Origin: Rhynchonema sp. JSB1_4
Taxonomy: Eukaryota > Nematoda > Chromadorea > Monhysterida > Xyalidae
Direction of reading: 5' to 3'
Length of the DNA stretch: 64,000 bases
Assembly: GCA_030248065.1 (NCBI GenBank)
Contig: JASAMV010002190.1
Location: 1-64,000, forward strand
Under the pieces are notes generated by a model. The model made no database searches and had not been told where the DNA came from. It saw only the letters and a program-made list of their open reading frames with translations. Below, in pieces: positions 1 through 10,365 of the stretch (its first letter is position 1; the number at the start of each line of letters is the position of its first letter). Both the position numbers and the translations under genes were made by a program.

Positions 1-448
1 CACCTATCTGCTGCTCAAAAATACGTCCACTTGTTCCGACCTGTACGTTGATCAATATTTCGCATTGTTTGATTGAAGTTACATCAATCTGAAGCTGAAA
101 TTCTGCTTGTTCTTTTCACAAATCGTCATCAAAATTCATTCAATCAACGCGTCAAAATCTCAAAAATTCAATTTCGACTTTCGACGCTGGTTGGCGAGCA
201 CCATCTGTGTCAACCAACAGTCACTGATTCCGGTACCGAACAACACAGTGATCAACAGGAGAACCGAGCACAAGCGTGAACAGTGTGGTGCGAGAGGGAC
301 ATTTTACTTTACACTCCTGGTCTTGCCTTGCTTGCTTTGTTTTGTGCTGTGCAGTGTTTTTCCTGCCTGCCTGCACGTGTACCTGCATCGACACGTACCA
401 TACCTACATAGTGGGGTTATAGGCACTGTCTCAACTCCCATATCCACA

Positions 449-3400
449 ATGTACGCACAGATTGGGTTCACCAACTACCCATTGGTATACACGCCGTTCG
501 GGCTATACGCTCTGGTGCCCATGTATGGCAGATTACCCGTATCAAACACTCAAATATCTCAGTATCGACCGATGCCGACGACAACAACCGGTGTGACAAT
601 GCCGATCACGTACTGTGCCACTGATCAAAACAATCGTTCAATCGAACAAACATGGCCATGTGATGTTGACACCCAACCAATTAATCAAAATGACATGAAT
701 CAAAACGGAGACGGTCAGTGGTCTGTTCATTACAAAAATGGCAGCAATAGGCATAAGAACAGACATGGCAGAAATGTGACTCACAAAGCTTGTGTTGAAC
801 GCAGAATGACCAAAAAGCGTCGTAAACGCGACCAAACGTCGGTCAAGTCACAAAACTGCAAATCTGCCAAAGGAACTGATGTTTCAGACGGTTTGCTTAG
901 CACACTGGTGCGGCCCGTCGAAAAGTCGATGTGTTCAAATTTGAAACCAAATGAAACAGCTCAAAATGCTGCCAATAGTGATAAAAACTCTGACGGTTTG
1001 CTTAGCACACTGGTGCGGCCCGTCGAAAAGCATCTGCGCTCAAAACTGATGTCAAATGACGATGCTATTGATGATACCACACATTGTGATAAGGTGTCGG
1101 GTGGATTTGCAAGCACACTGGTGCTACCCACCAGAGAGCAACTGTGCTCCAAGCTCACTGGAGCTGGTGTGAATTTAAGACAAACGGCAATTGTGCCACG
1201 CACACTGGTGCGATCCGCAGTTGGAAGCCGTGAATCTGTGAATGCCAATGACACTGTGCCGAACTATTGTGCATCTGTGAATGCCAATGAAACTGTACCG
1301 AATAATCGTGCATCTGTGAATGCCAATGACACTGTACCGAATTGTCGTGCATCTGTGAATGCCAATAATACTGTGCCGAATTATCGTGCATCTGTGAATG
1401 CCAATGAAACTGTATCGAACTATCGTGCATCTGTGAATGCCAATGACACTGTACCGACTTATCGCGCATCTGTGAATGCCAATGACACTGTACCGAATTA
1501 TCGTGCATCTGTGAATGCCAATGAAACTGTATCGAACTATCGTGCATCCGTGAATGCCAATGACACTGTATCGAACTATCGTGCATCTGTGAATGCCAAT
1601 GACACTGTATCGAACTATCGTGCATCTGTGAATGCCAATGACACTGTACCGAATTATCGTGCATCTGTGAATGCCAATGACACTGTATCGAACTATCGTG
1701 CATCTGTGAATGCCAATGACACTGTACCGACTTATCGTGCATCTGTGAATGCCAATGACACTGTACCGAATTATCGTGCATCTGTGAATGCCAATAATAC
1801 TGTACCGAATTATCGCGTGCCTGTGAATGCTGAGCCGGAACATGAACAAGGCTGGATAATTGTCACCAGGAAAAAACGCTCTCCACATAATAAAACCAGT
1901 GCTACCAGCAACGTGCTCGTTGGTAGGCCAGCCAGGTCCATGGAACCAAAGTCTGTTGGCAGACCACCCAATACCACAAGGTCCATAAAACCACCCAGCA
2001 CAAAACCAACACAACATGATGAATTCCATGAGTGGTGGACAGACAAAATTATAAACGCGGTCATGAAACATCGCATTCTGCGACTCAGTCGGTATCACAA
2101 ATATACAGCAGTGAATGCAGAGGTATGGCAATACCGCGACAACTTTGAAAAATGGAAAGGAATTTTGTTGATGTCAGATCATGACAGTTGGGAATTCTGC
2201 TTCGTGCCGGTGTTCATGGGTTATACCCATTGGGCACTGCTGTGCGTTGAGAAAGCAACAAATAGTGCCGTTTTCTGCGACGGTCTTGGAAACAAAGTTA
2301 CCGCTGACTTGCATGGTCAAGTTTCTGTGCTATGGAAAATGCTGACTGGCAGTACCGAATTGCGCATTCTCACGCCCAGTCCCGAAATCCACAGACAGCG
2401 AGATTCTGTTAACTGCGGTCCAATCGCGTGCTTGTTCGCTGAGCGAATCATAACAAAGCAATCTTTGAACTTTCGGACCGAAACCGTACGACAATACAGA
2501 ACCATGGTCGAGAACTGGCTCAAGCAAGAGAATCTCATCACTGAAGCGGTTCAGAATGAAACAGATGACCTGGAGGAGATTGCACAGAAATTTCGTGATT
2601 TGTACGGCTTTGATCCGTCCCACTACGAACATGGAGTCATTGCCAAGTGTGTTACGAACGATCATAAGAAAGGATGTGAAATGTCACACAAAACCAGCAG
2701 CAACGTCACTGACAAAACTCATGGTCAAAACGCAGCTGCCGACAACCTCAATTTTGTGATGACCACAGAAGTCGAATCCAACACTGGTAAAAAAGAGCAT
2801 CATTCCATACCTCAGAAGCGTACTGCAACAAGGCAATGTACCAGAAAGCGCAAGCAATCGTCACTGTCTGCTGTGTGCCAACACCAAATTGCGAAATCAA
2901 ACGCCGCGCCACCGAAAAGTGCATCCGCTGACAGCACAACGATCACTTGTGACACAATTAACGTAAACTCATTGAGAGGAAAAATGGACACAGTAATGGC
3001 ACATGTCGCCACTTACGGTCCTGACATATTGATGCTACAAGAAACGAAACTTGGTGAAAACACACTGGGAAATTTTGAACTTAATGGTTATGTGCTATTT
3101 GAACGCAGACGGAACGAAAATGGCGGTGGTGTGGCCACTTATATCCGTAAACGGCTAAATCCGTATCAGCCTAAGAATCACATTATCCCCGACATTGAAA
3201 CATGTGTCTGCGCGTTTGTTATTGGCAAAGCTCGAATACTTGTTATCAATGGCTACCGCACCCCAACTGTTGGAGGTCCCTACCAATGCTCTCCGAACAT
3301 GTTCATTGATGGATTGGAGGCATTTTTGGCGCAATGCGAAGGCAGTTTTGATTACATGATTCTCGGAGGTGACTGGAATATCTGCTGCAAAACAGAACCT

Positions 3401-5809
3401 GAGTGTTCACGATTGCTGCTTTCATTGAGTGAATATGGACTGGAGCAAAGGGTTGACCAACTGACTCATGATAAACGACTGCTTGATGTCCTTTTTGTGT
3501 CAGAACAACTACCAACTACGGTAATCCTGAAGGCACCTATTGAGAAATGTCATGCTACCGTGTCAGGGAAAATTACAATCCCGGATGAATTGTTGCAGTT
3601 TACAAAAATTGTTCGTGTGCCGCAATACCAAGATGCCAATTGGCCACACATAAACGACGAACTGTCGTCTAAGAACTTGGCACAAATAGTCACTGAGGCA
3701 CCATCTGTTGATGCTGCACTGGAGTATGTCAATGCTACTTTGCACCACGTTTTAAATACCTATGTGAAATACAAAACGTTTCGCGTGTCGAACAAGCCGA
3801 AAAAGGCAGAGTGGTGCTCAAAAGAGCTGATACGACTAAAAGCGAAGATGGATAACGTCTATCGCAACTGGCTTACCACTACAAACAGGGACAAGCAATC
3901 TCCAAAATTTCACACGTACAAGAAATTGAAAAAACAGTACAATAAGTTGAAGACGCAGTGCAAAAAAGCTTTCTATGCAAGAAAGTTTGAATACAGGCCT
4001 CAAGAACGTGCGTTCTGGGAACACGAGAGAATACTAAGAGGTAAAGTTAAAACTGACATGCCTCCATTGTGTAACTCAACTGGGAAACTGATATCTGACG
4101 AAATGGAAAAAGCTGAGCAATTTGCCGAGCATTTTAGCAGCGTGTGGAACAAAACTGATATACAAGTGCCAACACCAGATCGTGAATCTGCCTTCCATTG
4201 CCCTGAATCCGATCTATGTGATATTCCTTTTGTTTATAATTTCCTAATCAAACTGAAAGACCGAAAATCCGCAGGCATAGATGAACTTAATCCCATCGTG
4301 CTGAAAGCGTGTGCACCGGCACTTGCTCCGGCGTTAACATTGTTATATCGGAGATGTCAAAGGGAGGGCGTTTTTCCCAAAACATACAAACAATCTGTCA
4401 CGGTACCAATACCAAAAGTTCCGCGACCAACAAGTTTTTCACAATATCGGCCCATAAGCCTTCTGTGCATTACTGAAAAGTGCTTCGAGCGTCACATATA
4501 CAATTTACTGGTGCCCTATATCGAGCCCAAGCTTTCCAACTATCAATTTGGTTTTCGAAAAAAGCGAGGATGTGCGGATGCTTTATGGCACTTTGATGCA
4601 ATAGTAAATTCCATGCTCGACAGATACACAAATGTCTGGGCAATGTTTGTTGACCTCTCTAAAGCATTTGATTTAGTGCCCTTCAAGTCACTCATTCGCT
4701 GCCTGGCGACTGAATATGGGCTACCGGAGCATCTGACTGCACTGCTTAAGAACTATCTATCTGACCGCTGGCAGTGCGTACGTGTAGGAACTAGTCTCTC
4801 AGATTTCACTGAAGTCATCAGCGGTGTGCCACAAGGCAGCGTATTAGGCCCACTACTATTTATCGCATACATAAATAGCATACCGATTTCCGAGCTAAGT
4901 GAAACTACCCGATTAATCAAATTTGCTGATGATTTGGTTATTATACACCCAGTTAAATCAAGTGAATCAGCTGGGCAACTACAACAAGACATAGACAAAA
5001 TTGCCAACTTCTTTGCCAGTAAACTGCTGAAAGTAAATGAGACTAAGACGAAAATTATGACGTTCCGTCGAGCTAGGTCAACATTGAAACAAATTCCTAA
5101 AGTTACAATCAACGGTTCTGTAATCGACTGCGTAACTTCATACAAGTACCTTGGAGTACTTTTAGACGAACAGCTAAATTATAACCTGCAATGTAGCAAG
5201 GTTTGTGCAAAAGTCAAAAAGACGATTGGTTACCTGACAAGCCAATTCCGTGGCAGTGTGCCAGTGAAAAGTTTGAAATGCTTGTACGTTGCTTTGCTTC
5301 GCTCTGTTATGCTATACGGATGTGGCTCAAGCTATCCAATACGGAAATGTGATCAAACACTCTTGGAACGAACCCAAAAATTTTCATGTAGAGCGATACT
5401 AAACAAATGGGAACACGAAACAACCTATGACAGTATGCTTCAGCAAATCGGATGGGTTCCATTCTACCAACAAGTGTTCACAGTTAGGCTGTGTACATTA
5501 TACCAATATGTGTATGGGCTGCGATTCTCACTTCCCGACCTGTTCACCTTATTGAGCGACTGCGATGTGCGAACGAGTTCAAGAATTGCCCATTCAAAAA
5601 CAATCAAGTTGGCAAAACCGAACACAACCCGATATCAAGCCAGTGCGATGAATTCAACCGCGCTTGCCTTCAACAACTTGCCACAAACAGTTGTAGATTT
5701 GTGTTATTCCAAATTCAAACGAGCTGTGGCTTCAAAACAGATGTTCGACTTTGTAACCGATAAAGTAGGAATTTTTAAAGTTCCAATGATTCCATCAATC
5801 GACGTGTGA
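449..5809 (+). CDS. Ulp1 protease / endonuclease / reverse transcriptase polyprotein
   Basis: The frame is open from about 107, but the first ATG in frame is at 449, which I take as the start (1786 aa). Residues below count from codon 107. A low-complexity N-terminus contains three ~43-aa repeats sharing the core STLVRPVEK (nt ~880-1210) and a 13-aa tandem array. A C48 (Ulp1/SUMO-protease-like) domain follows: H708 in THWALLC, D725 in FCDGLG, C770 in SVNCGPIA. An APE-type endonuclease follows at ~945-1140 (INVNSLRGK, LQETKL, GGDWN). The RT domain spans ~1370-1700, with a GVPQGSVLGP motif and catalytic FADD at 1606-1609. There are no internal stops and all catalytic motifs are present, so the element may be recently active. 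The protease could process the polyprotein or act on host ubiquitin-like modifiers; this is inference. Confidence 0.88.
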   Translation: MYAQIGFTNYPLVYTPFGLYALVPMYGRLPVSNTQISQYRPMPTTTTGVTMPITYCATDQNNRSIEQTWPCDVDTQPINQNDMNQNGDGQWSVHYKNGSNRHKNRHGRNVTHKACVERRMTKKRRKRDQTSVKSQNCKSAKGTDVSDGLLSTLVRPVEKSMCSNLKPNETAQNAANSDKNSDGLLSTLVRPVEKHLRSKLMSNDDAIDDTTHCDKVSGGFASTLVLPTREQLCSKLTGAGVNLRQTAIVPRTLVRSAVGSRESVNANDTVPNYCASVNANETVPNNRASVNANDTVPNCRASVNANNTVPNYRASVNANETVSNYRASVNANDTVPTYRASVNANDTVPNYRASVNANETVSNYRASVNANDTVSNYRASVNANDTVSNYRASVNANDTVPNYRASVNANDTVSNYRASVNANDTVPTYRASVNANDTVPNYRASVNANNTVPNYRVPVNAEPEHEQGWIIVTRKKRSPHNKTSATSNVLVGRPARSMEPKSVGRPPNTTRSIKPPSTKPTQHDEFHEWWTDKIINAVMKHRILRLSRYHKYTAVNAEVWQYRDNFEKWKGILLMSDHDSWEFCFVPVFMGYTHWALLCVEKATNSAVFCDGLGNKVTADLHGQVSVLWKMLTGSTELRILTPSPEIHRQRDSVNCGPIACLFAERIITKQSLNFRTETVRQYRTMVENWLKQENLITEAVQNETDDLEEIAQKFRDLYGFDPSHYEHGVIAKCVTNDHKKGCEMSHKTSSNVTDKTHGQNAAADNLNFVMTTEVESNTGKKEHHSIPQKRTATRQCTRKRKQSSLSAVCQHQIAKSNAAPPKSASADSTTITCDTINVNSLRGKMDTVMAHVATYGPDILMLQETKLGENTLGNFELNGYVLFERRRNENGGGVATYIRKRLNPYQPKNHIIPDIETCVCAFVIGKARILVINGYRTPTVGGPYQCSPNMFIDGLEAFLAQCEGSFDYMILGGDWNICCKTEPECSRLLLSLSEYGLEQRVDQLTHDKRLLDVLFVSEQLPTTVILKAPIEKCHATVSGKITIPDELLQFTKIVRVPQYQDANWPHINDELSSKNLAQIVTEAPSVDAALEYVNATLHHVLNTYVKYKTFRVSNKPKKAEWCSKELIRLKAKMDNVYRNWLTTTNRDKQSPKFHTYKKLKKQYNKLKTQCKKAFYARKFEYRPQERAFWEHERILRGKVKTDMPPLCNSTGKLISDEMEKAEQFAEHFSSVWNKTDIQVPTPDRESAFHCPESDLCDIPFVYNFLIKLKDRKSAGIDELNPIVLKACAPALAPALTLLYRRCQREGVFPKTYKQSVTVPIPKVPRPTSFSQYRPISLLCITEKCFERHIYNLLVPYIEPKLSNYQFGFRKKRGCADALWHFDAIVNSMLDRYTNVWAMFVDLSKAFDLVPFKSLIRCLATEYGLPEHLTALLKNYLSDRWQCVRVGTSLSDFTEVISGVPQGSVLGPLLFIAYINSIPISELSETTRLIKFADDLVIIHPVKSSESAGQLQQDIDKIANFFASKLLKVNETKTKIMTFRRARSTLKQIPKVTINGSVIDCVTSYKYLGVLLDEQLNYNLQCSKVCAKVKKTIGYLTSQFRGSVPVKSLKCLYVALLRSVMLYGCGSSYPIRKCDQTLLERTQKFSCRAILNKWEHETTYDSMLQQIGWVPFYQQVFTVRLCTLYQYVYGLRFSLPDLFTLLSDCDVRTSSRIAHSKTIKLAKPNTTRYQASAMNSTALAFNNLPQTVVDLCYSKFKRAVASKQMFDFVTDKVGIFKVPMIPSIDV
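1228..1830 (+). repeat. 39-bp in-frame tandem repeat in the non-LTR ORF
   Basis: About 15 tandem copies of a 39-bp unit encode a 13-residue repeat with consensus ASVNANDTVPNYR. Variation is concentrated at D/E/N after NAN, at P/S and at N/T. The 39-bp period keeps all three frames in register, which explains the long antisense open frames over the array. The array lies between the STLVRPVEK repeats and the Ulp1 domain, so it may be a flexible linker. Confidence 0.95.
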
Positions 5810-6302
5810 TCCGATGAACTGTAACGTGTGTCTTTCTTGTCATAACACCATTCCCTTTTCAGGACATGATCGTTTTGTTTTACCGTGACATGCACACGTT
5901 CAGGCCCATATCCCATGTCCCATCGGATCAGGTATGTATACCTCACGATGTTTCATTGACAAAACAAGTGCTTTCATTTTCTCAGTTCCAGGCTAGCTAC
6001 GCGCCTTGCCCATCAACCAACCTGCTTTGTGTTGAATAACTGCTAGCTAAATAACAATGTTATTATTACTCTTTCTTTTACTGGACACTGTTGTCAGTAT
6101 TACTGGACATTTTGCTGTGTCTTTTTGTACATACGTTTCGTATGACAATCCGTTTCTGGACACCTGACCATTCAAATCGCAAACTGTGAGACTGAACTGC
6201 GATAATCACAAACGTTTTATTGCTAGTATAAGGTTATGCGATCCATTTTATCAATGATTATATTGATGTTGCGCATATGCCTTGTGGTTATAACCATGAA
6301 AA

Positions 6303-6379
6303 GTAAAACGAAACGAAACGAAACGAAAACGACGCCCACACCACCCCCCCCCCCCCCCCCCGCCCATAAAAATGGGAAA

Positions 6380-6420
<41 letters not shown>
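6303..6420 (+). repeat. (ACGAA)n retrotransposon tail followed by C and A runs
   Basis: Four pentamer repeats (ACGAA) end the copy A 3' UTR. They are followed by a run of about 18 C and then about 40 A. Copy B ends in the same pentamer tail with no homopolymers, so the pentamer is the element's own end. The C and A runs belong to the flank or arose later. Confidence 0.85.
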
Positions 6421-6421
<1 letters not shown>

Positions 6422-6935
6422 ACGGTGGAATTGATGATTTTTTTATCAGCCGTACGTGCAATACAATTAATTGTATCAGTAGCGAACGTGAAATCTTAAG
6501 TTTCGGACTAGATGGTGGATCTCGTATCGGAGTGCTCGCTTTGCTGATATTGATTTTTCATTGGGACTTGATTACAGCTACCAACATGTTGTTCCGTTCA
6601 ACCTACATGATTATGCGTGTTTGTCATGTTCTTTTATGCCCTACACAGATAACCGCGTGTTGTTTCACAATACCAGAACTGACTTGAATTATTATTGTGA
6701 GTTAATGGTCCATTGTTCCTCACACCCCCTGTTATTAGTATGTCTGTTGATCACAGCATTCTATGTTCTGATGACAAAAGTGTTTGTTACTTTTATACTA
6801 ATTCTGGTGTTATCTCTACAGAGTCTTATTGTGTGTCTCCAGTTTTACGACATACTTTTATGGATACTCCTATTTCACTCATACGTGATGTTGATTGGAA
6901 CTCAGAGTAGTGAGGTGTCAAAATGTGAGACTGTA

Positions 6936-8257
6936 ATGAATGTGTTCCGTGTGGAACACAGGTGGATTATACCATCTTTTCCGTCGCACCTCGAGTTGCA
7001 CGGTGTTGGCGATTATAAGAGCTCCGAAGTTTTTGGCACAAGGGACGGATCACATTCCTTCGTTCTCAAATTATATCCTAGAGGTTCTGTTTGCTTTATT
7101 TTGTTCCCAAGACATAAGTTTCCAATTATTTCTTTATTTTAGGGTTCAATCGCGATTTTGTGGTTTTCAGAGATTTATTCATATTGTTATTACAGGCACA
7201 ACCAGATATTTACATGCCGAACAACACATTGACGATTGGCGTGCTCTTGTCTGTTTTTGGCCCGATTAGCACAATTATGGTTGACCCAGAACGTGGTGTT
7301 GTTGACAGTTGGGTGCAGTTGGTGGATGAGACGCCTGGCCTGCTGGGTAGGACTTGATTGTTCCGTCACATTTATACTTTCTCATCAGTTGTCAATTTTA
7401 GGTCGGGATATGAAGCACATGTACATGAATCGCGACACAATATACCCCACAGACAGCACGATTCATGTGTGTGACCTTGGAGGTGTTTGGCACAGCACTC
7501 CAGTGCACAAATGCGTTCTGATGAGTCGGTCACGTACGCTGACACGTATGTACTGGGCAATTAGGGAAAGACCAGATCAGACTGTATGTAGATTTTGCTT
7601 ACTTTCGTTTGTTTTTTATAACTAAATAATTGTTTTTACCGAAGATCACTATAAACGATCCTACGCGTGTCACCCCCGTTGGAATACAGGGCTTCGTAGA
7701 GTGGTGTTACACAGACAATGCCACACAAATAGAGGAGCACCCTTTCGATGTTTTTGTGGCGGCGCACTTGTATGTATTTTACTTTGGTTGATATTCGCGA
7801 GCTTATCTTATGATCACAATTTTTCAGGTATGAGGGCAATCGTTTGGAATCGTTGTGCATCAATCAACTGCGACAGACCTTGACAACTCAAAATGTGCTG
7901 CGATATCTCTCATTCGCTGAGATTTATGATATTGAGCTACTGCGTTCGGATTGTCTCATCATGATTGGCCGCGTTGGATCTCCGATTTTGGAGTCTGATG
8001 TTCGTTGTGTGTTTCTTTTTTTTTAAATTATTGTGCTCGTAATTACTTTACTGTTGTTTCAGGTTTGGAGTGACTTGGAAAAGCGCGATCCTGCATATTG
8101 TGTCGGAGTTCTGAAGGGCATCGTTCGCAAGCGCAAATCATTGCTGTCCCGTCCTGCTGATTCAGCTGCTGTGAAGAGAGTTCGGGTCGCACCCACCACG
8201 CGTGTTGTCGGTGTACCTGTTTTACCCGACCTTGGAGCAAGTATTGTCATTGAATAG
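6936..8257 (+). CDS. MATH-BTB domain protein (SPOP-like), six exons
   Basis: My exon model is 6936-7083, 7143-7346, 7402-7583, 7645-7769, 7828-7999 and 8063-8257. It totals 1026 nt (341 aa) with all phases consistent and GT-AG introns of 55-63 bp. Exon 1 starts a MATH domain (EHRWIIPSF, then VLKLYPRG). Exon 2 gives its end (IYMPNNTLTIGVLLSVFG). Exons 3-5 form a BTB domain: STIHVCDLGGVW, VHKCVLMSRS, ITINDP, FVEWCYTD, FDVFVAAHLYEGNRLESLC. Exons 5-6 continue into a BACK-like helical tail. Such proteins recruit substrates to Cullin-3 ubiquitin ligases. The middle of the MATH domain looks about 35 residues short, so exon 2 may be misjoined. An upstream in-frame Met at 6888 is an alternative start. 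The family is clear; the exact model is less certain. Confidence 0.72.
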
Positions 8258-8297
8258 TCCACTTCGTTACAGTTCTCACTTGTGTTTGTGTTGATAA

Positions 8298-8762
8298 ATG
8301 TCATATAAACCAGATCAATTCACGTTTTTGGAGTTTTATTCAGTTTATCATTTTTTGTCCCGAAAAGGAGTGAGATGGGACGATGCCGAACTGTACTATG
8401 TACGTCCATTCGAGGTGTCTGGTGTGTTCCTTGAGGTTATGCTGAACTATGACGTGCATCAGCGTGATGCAACTTTATCATACTTAACTTCACGTTGTTC
8501 TGTTCATGTCCCTAATCTTGTGTGTTGGGAGTGTTTATTTGATGATTTATTATTCGGTCACGAGGACTTTTTCATGTGTTTTTGTGTTGTTAGCTATTGT
8601 TTGTGCTTATTATGTCACAGAAACAGAGATCTTGTGTCGCCGTTGGTGAGCTCGTTTCTATTCTCACTGTATCGTTTTAAGATTAGGCGTAAATTCGCCA
8701 AAGCTGGAGGTTGGGATGGTTTTAGACATTACTTGGAGATGTTTCTAAAGGAAAACAAGTGA
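8298..8762 (+). CDS. hypothetical protein downstream of the MATH-BTB gene
   Basis: A 154-codon frame starts 40 bp after the MATH-BTB stop. The outer parts look protein-like (GVRWDDAELYYVRPFEVSG near the N-terminus; KFAKAGGWDGFRHYLEMFLK at the end). The centre (~8505-8620) is T/G-rich, Cys/Phe-rich in translation and flanked by possible GT/AG sites, so one or two unspliced introns are likely. I recognise no family. It could be a separate small gene or part of a long 3' UTR. Confidence 0.3.
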   Translation: MSYKPDQFTFLEFYSVYHFLSRKGVRWDDAELYYVRPFEVSGVFLEVMLNYDVHQRDATLSYLTSRCSVHVPNLVCWECLFDDLLFGHEDFFMCFCVVSYCLCLLCHRNRDLVSPLVSSFLFSLYRFKIRRKFAKAGGWDGFRHYLEMFLKENK

Positions 8763-8839
8763 TACCTTCATTCAGTTTTTGTTGTTCTTGGATTATATGC
8801 TTTATGTGTTTTTTTGTTCATTTACTTATTCGTATATAC

Positions 8840-9540
8840 GTCGCTTGGTTTTTTATTTGTGACAACTTTATATATATATCAATCTACCTCACTGTTTGTG
8901 GTATATGTATATTATATTTGATGTTAACCTTATATATGTATGTGACACGACCTTGGTTTTTTATTCATGTGACAACTTTATACTCGTGGTTTTGTTAATC
9001 TACCTCACATTACACTCTGTTTGTGGTATGTTCAGTGTGCGCGTGTGCTCGCACTGACAGTGTTCACACACACACACACACACACACGTAGGTAGCTGAC
9101 ATAATGTTCTGTTTGCTTCTTTGGCGCACCAATTGTTGTGTTTGTGCGCTGCTTAATCAAGTTGATGGCTGGCTTTGTACACTTGTTTTTGTCAATCTAC
9201 CTCAGTCTTTGTGGTATATATTGTATTTTGATGCTATTTGACACAACCTTGGTTTTTTATTCATTGACAACTTTATACATGTAGTTATTGTCAATCTACC
9301 TCACATTATATACTCTGTTTTGGTATGAAATTCTATCATTGCAGTGGTTCATTTGATTACACACGAGCAGTTGTGTACGAAATGCACTTGCAGTGACAGT
9401 GTTCACACACACAGTCGTGTAGCCGACAAAATTTATGTTTCTGTCGAGGTGATGTTCATGTGCTCAGAGTAAGAGAGGGCAGACACGTGCGCGTGTACTT
9501 GCACTGCGGTCAGACGCACAAACACATATGTAGCCGACAT
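8840..9540 (+). repeat. degenerate GT-rich tandem repeat with four CTACCTCA sites
   Basis: Imperfect units recur: a CTTGGTTTTTTATT..GACAAC block (8844, 8951, 9247), an AATCTACCTCA..GTTTGTGGTAT block (8881, 8998, 9195, 9294) and a CAGTGTTCACACACA block (9056, 9398). A (CA)n run of about 26 nt sits at 9063-9088. CTACCTCA occurs at 8884-8891, 9000-9007, 9197-9204 and 9296-9303. No coding frame of note is present. Confidence 0.75.
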
Positions 9541-9700
9541 TATGTTGGGTTTGATTCTTCTTCAGCGTTTAAATTGTCAGGTTTTCTTCTTCTTGGGAGC
9601 ACGAATTGTCGGGCGGTCGGTTTGGTTCTTCTTTGACATACCAATTGTCGGGTCTTGGCCAACATTTTGTTGAGTATTCGTCGTCGGATCCTGAAATGCA

Positions 9701-9850
9701 GCCGACAATTAGTTGTGGCCTGCTTCTTCTCGGTGTGTTGGGCGCCCTGATTATTCAAGGAGCTTTTTGGGGCACAACGTCAGCCGACAATTAGTTGTGG
9801 CCTGCTTCTTCTCGGGTGTGGGGCGCCCTGGTTATTCAAAGAGCTTTTTG
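9701..9850 (+). repeat. two tandem ~80-bp repeats
   Basis: The block beginning GCCGACAATTAGTTGTGGCC occurs at 9701 and again at 9783 with a few mismatches. Looser AATTGTCGG-containing relatives lie at 9570-9660. Noncoding. Confidence 0.85.
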
Positions 9851-10024
9851 ACCGACTATTACATCTACATATAATACTACTTCCCTACTAACACCGCTGA
9901 AAGAAACAGTTTTCCGCTAGCCACCGAGAGTTTCAACTTAAAGCCCCGGGGTCACTAGTTGATTTTTTTTGTCGGTGAGCCATTTTCCACCAATTTCCAC
10001 TTAAGGCGCGCGTATACTCGTTCC

Positions 10025-10364
10025 GCGGAACAGAAAGAACTAGTGGAGGAACGAACGTTTCTGCTAACTGCGAAATTCTTGACCGACGGGTCAACAACAA
10101 CAACAACAACAGCTTTAGTTGGTCGCTAGGCGCATCCACAACGAATTTGATGAAAAGCGCACATACGGCTGAAGCAAATGACTGTTCTTCCACTTTCAAT
10201 GTACTGAAGTCGGCGGAGGAACGAGCATATAATATCTTAATTTTTCGGTTGTTTTATAAACTGGTACGGCAACATCAGTTTCATAAAAACATACACAACT
10301 CCTCGAGCGGAACGCACTTCAGTTGGCAGAAGCGATCGTTCCTCTACCCGTTCTTTCTGTTCCG
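10025..10364. repeat. imperfect inverted repeat beside the LTR element
   Basis: Bases 10025-10069 (starting CGGAACAGAAAGAAC) match the reverse complement of 10319-10364 with a few mismatches. The right arm ends exactly where the giant LTR element begins. This looks like a fold-back or MITE-like sequence whose right end served as the LTR element's target. A (CAA)n run lies between the arms at ~10091-10110. Confidence 0.6.
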
Positions 10365-10365
10365 G

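Larger units (their letters stand above)
1..6341 (+). mobile_element. non-LTR retrotransposon, copy A (near full length)
   Basis: The element comprises a leader, one long open frame, a 3' UTR (5810-6300) and a short (ACGAA)n tail. Its 3' end is fixed by comparison with truncated copy B at 34498-36165, which ends in the same tail. The 5' end is not defined: the window may begin inside the leader, and I see no target-site duplication. The absence of LTRs, plus an APE endonuclease with RT, places it among non-LTR (LINE-type) elements with target-primed reverse transcription. Bases 1-448 hold no convincing gene and are read as leader or flank. Confidence 0.85.

Noticed and set aside
1155..2131. 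Long antisense open frames over the 39-bp array
   Set aside because: The period is a multiple of three, so any stop-free frame repeats. The translation is a pure shadow and the sense protein has clear domains.
6223..6499. Frames encoding Phe/Gly or Pro/Lys runs at the homopolymers
   Set aside because: Products of the C and A runs after the retrotransposon tail.
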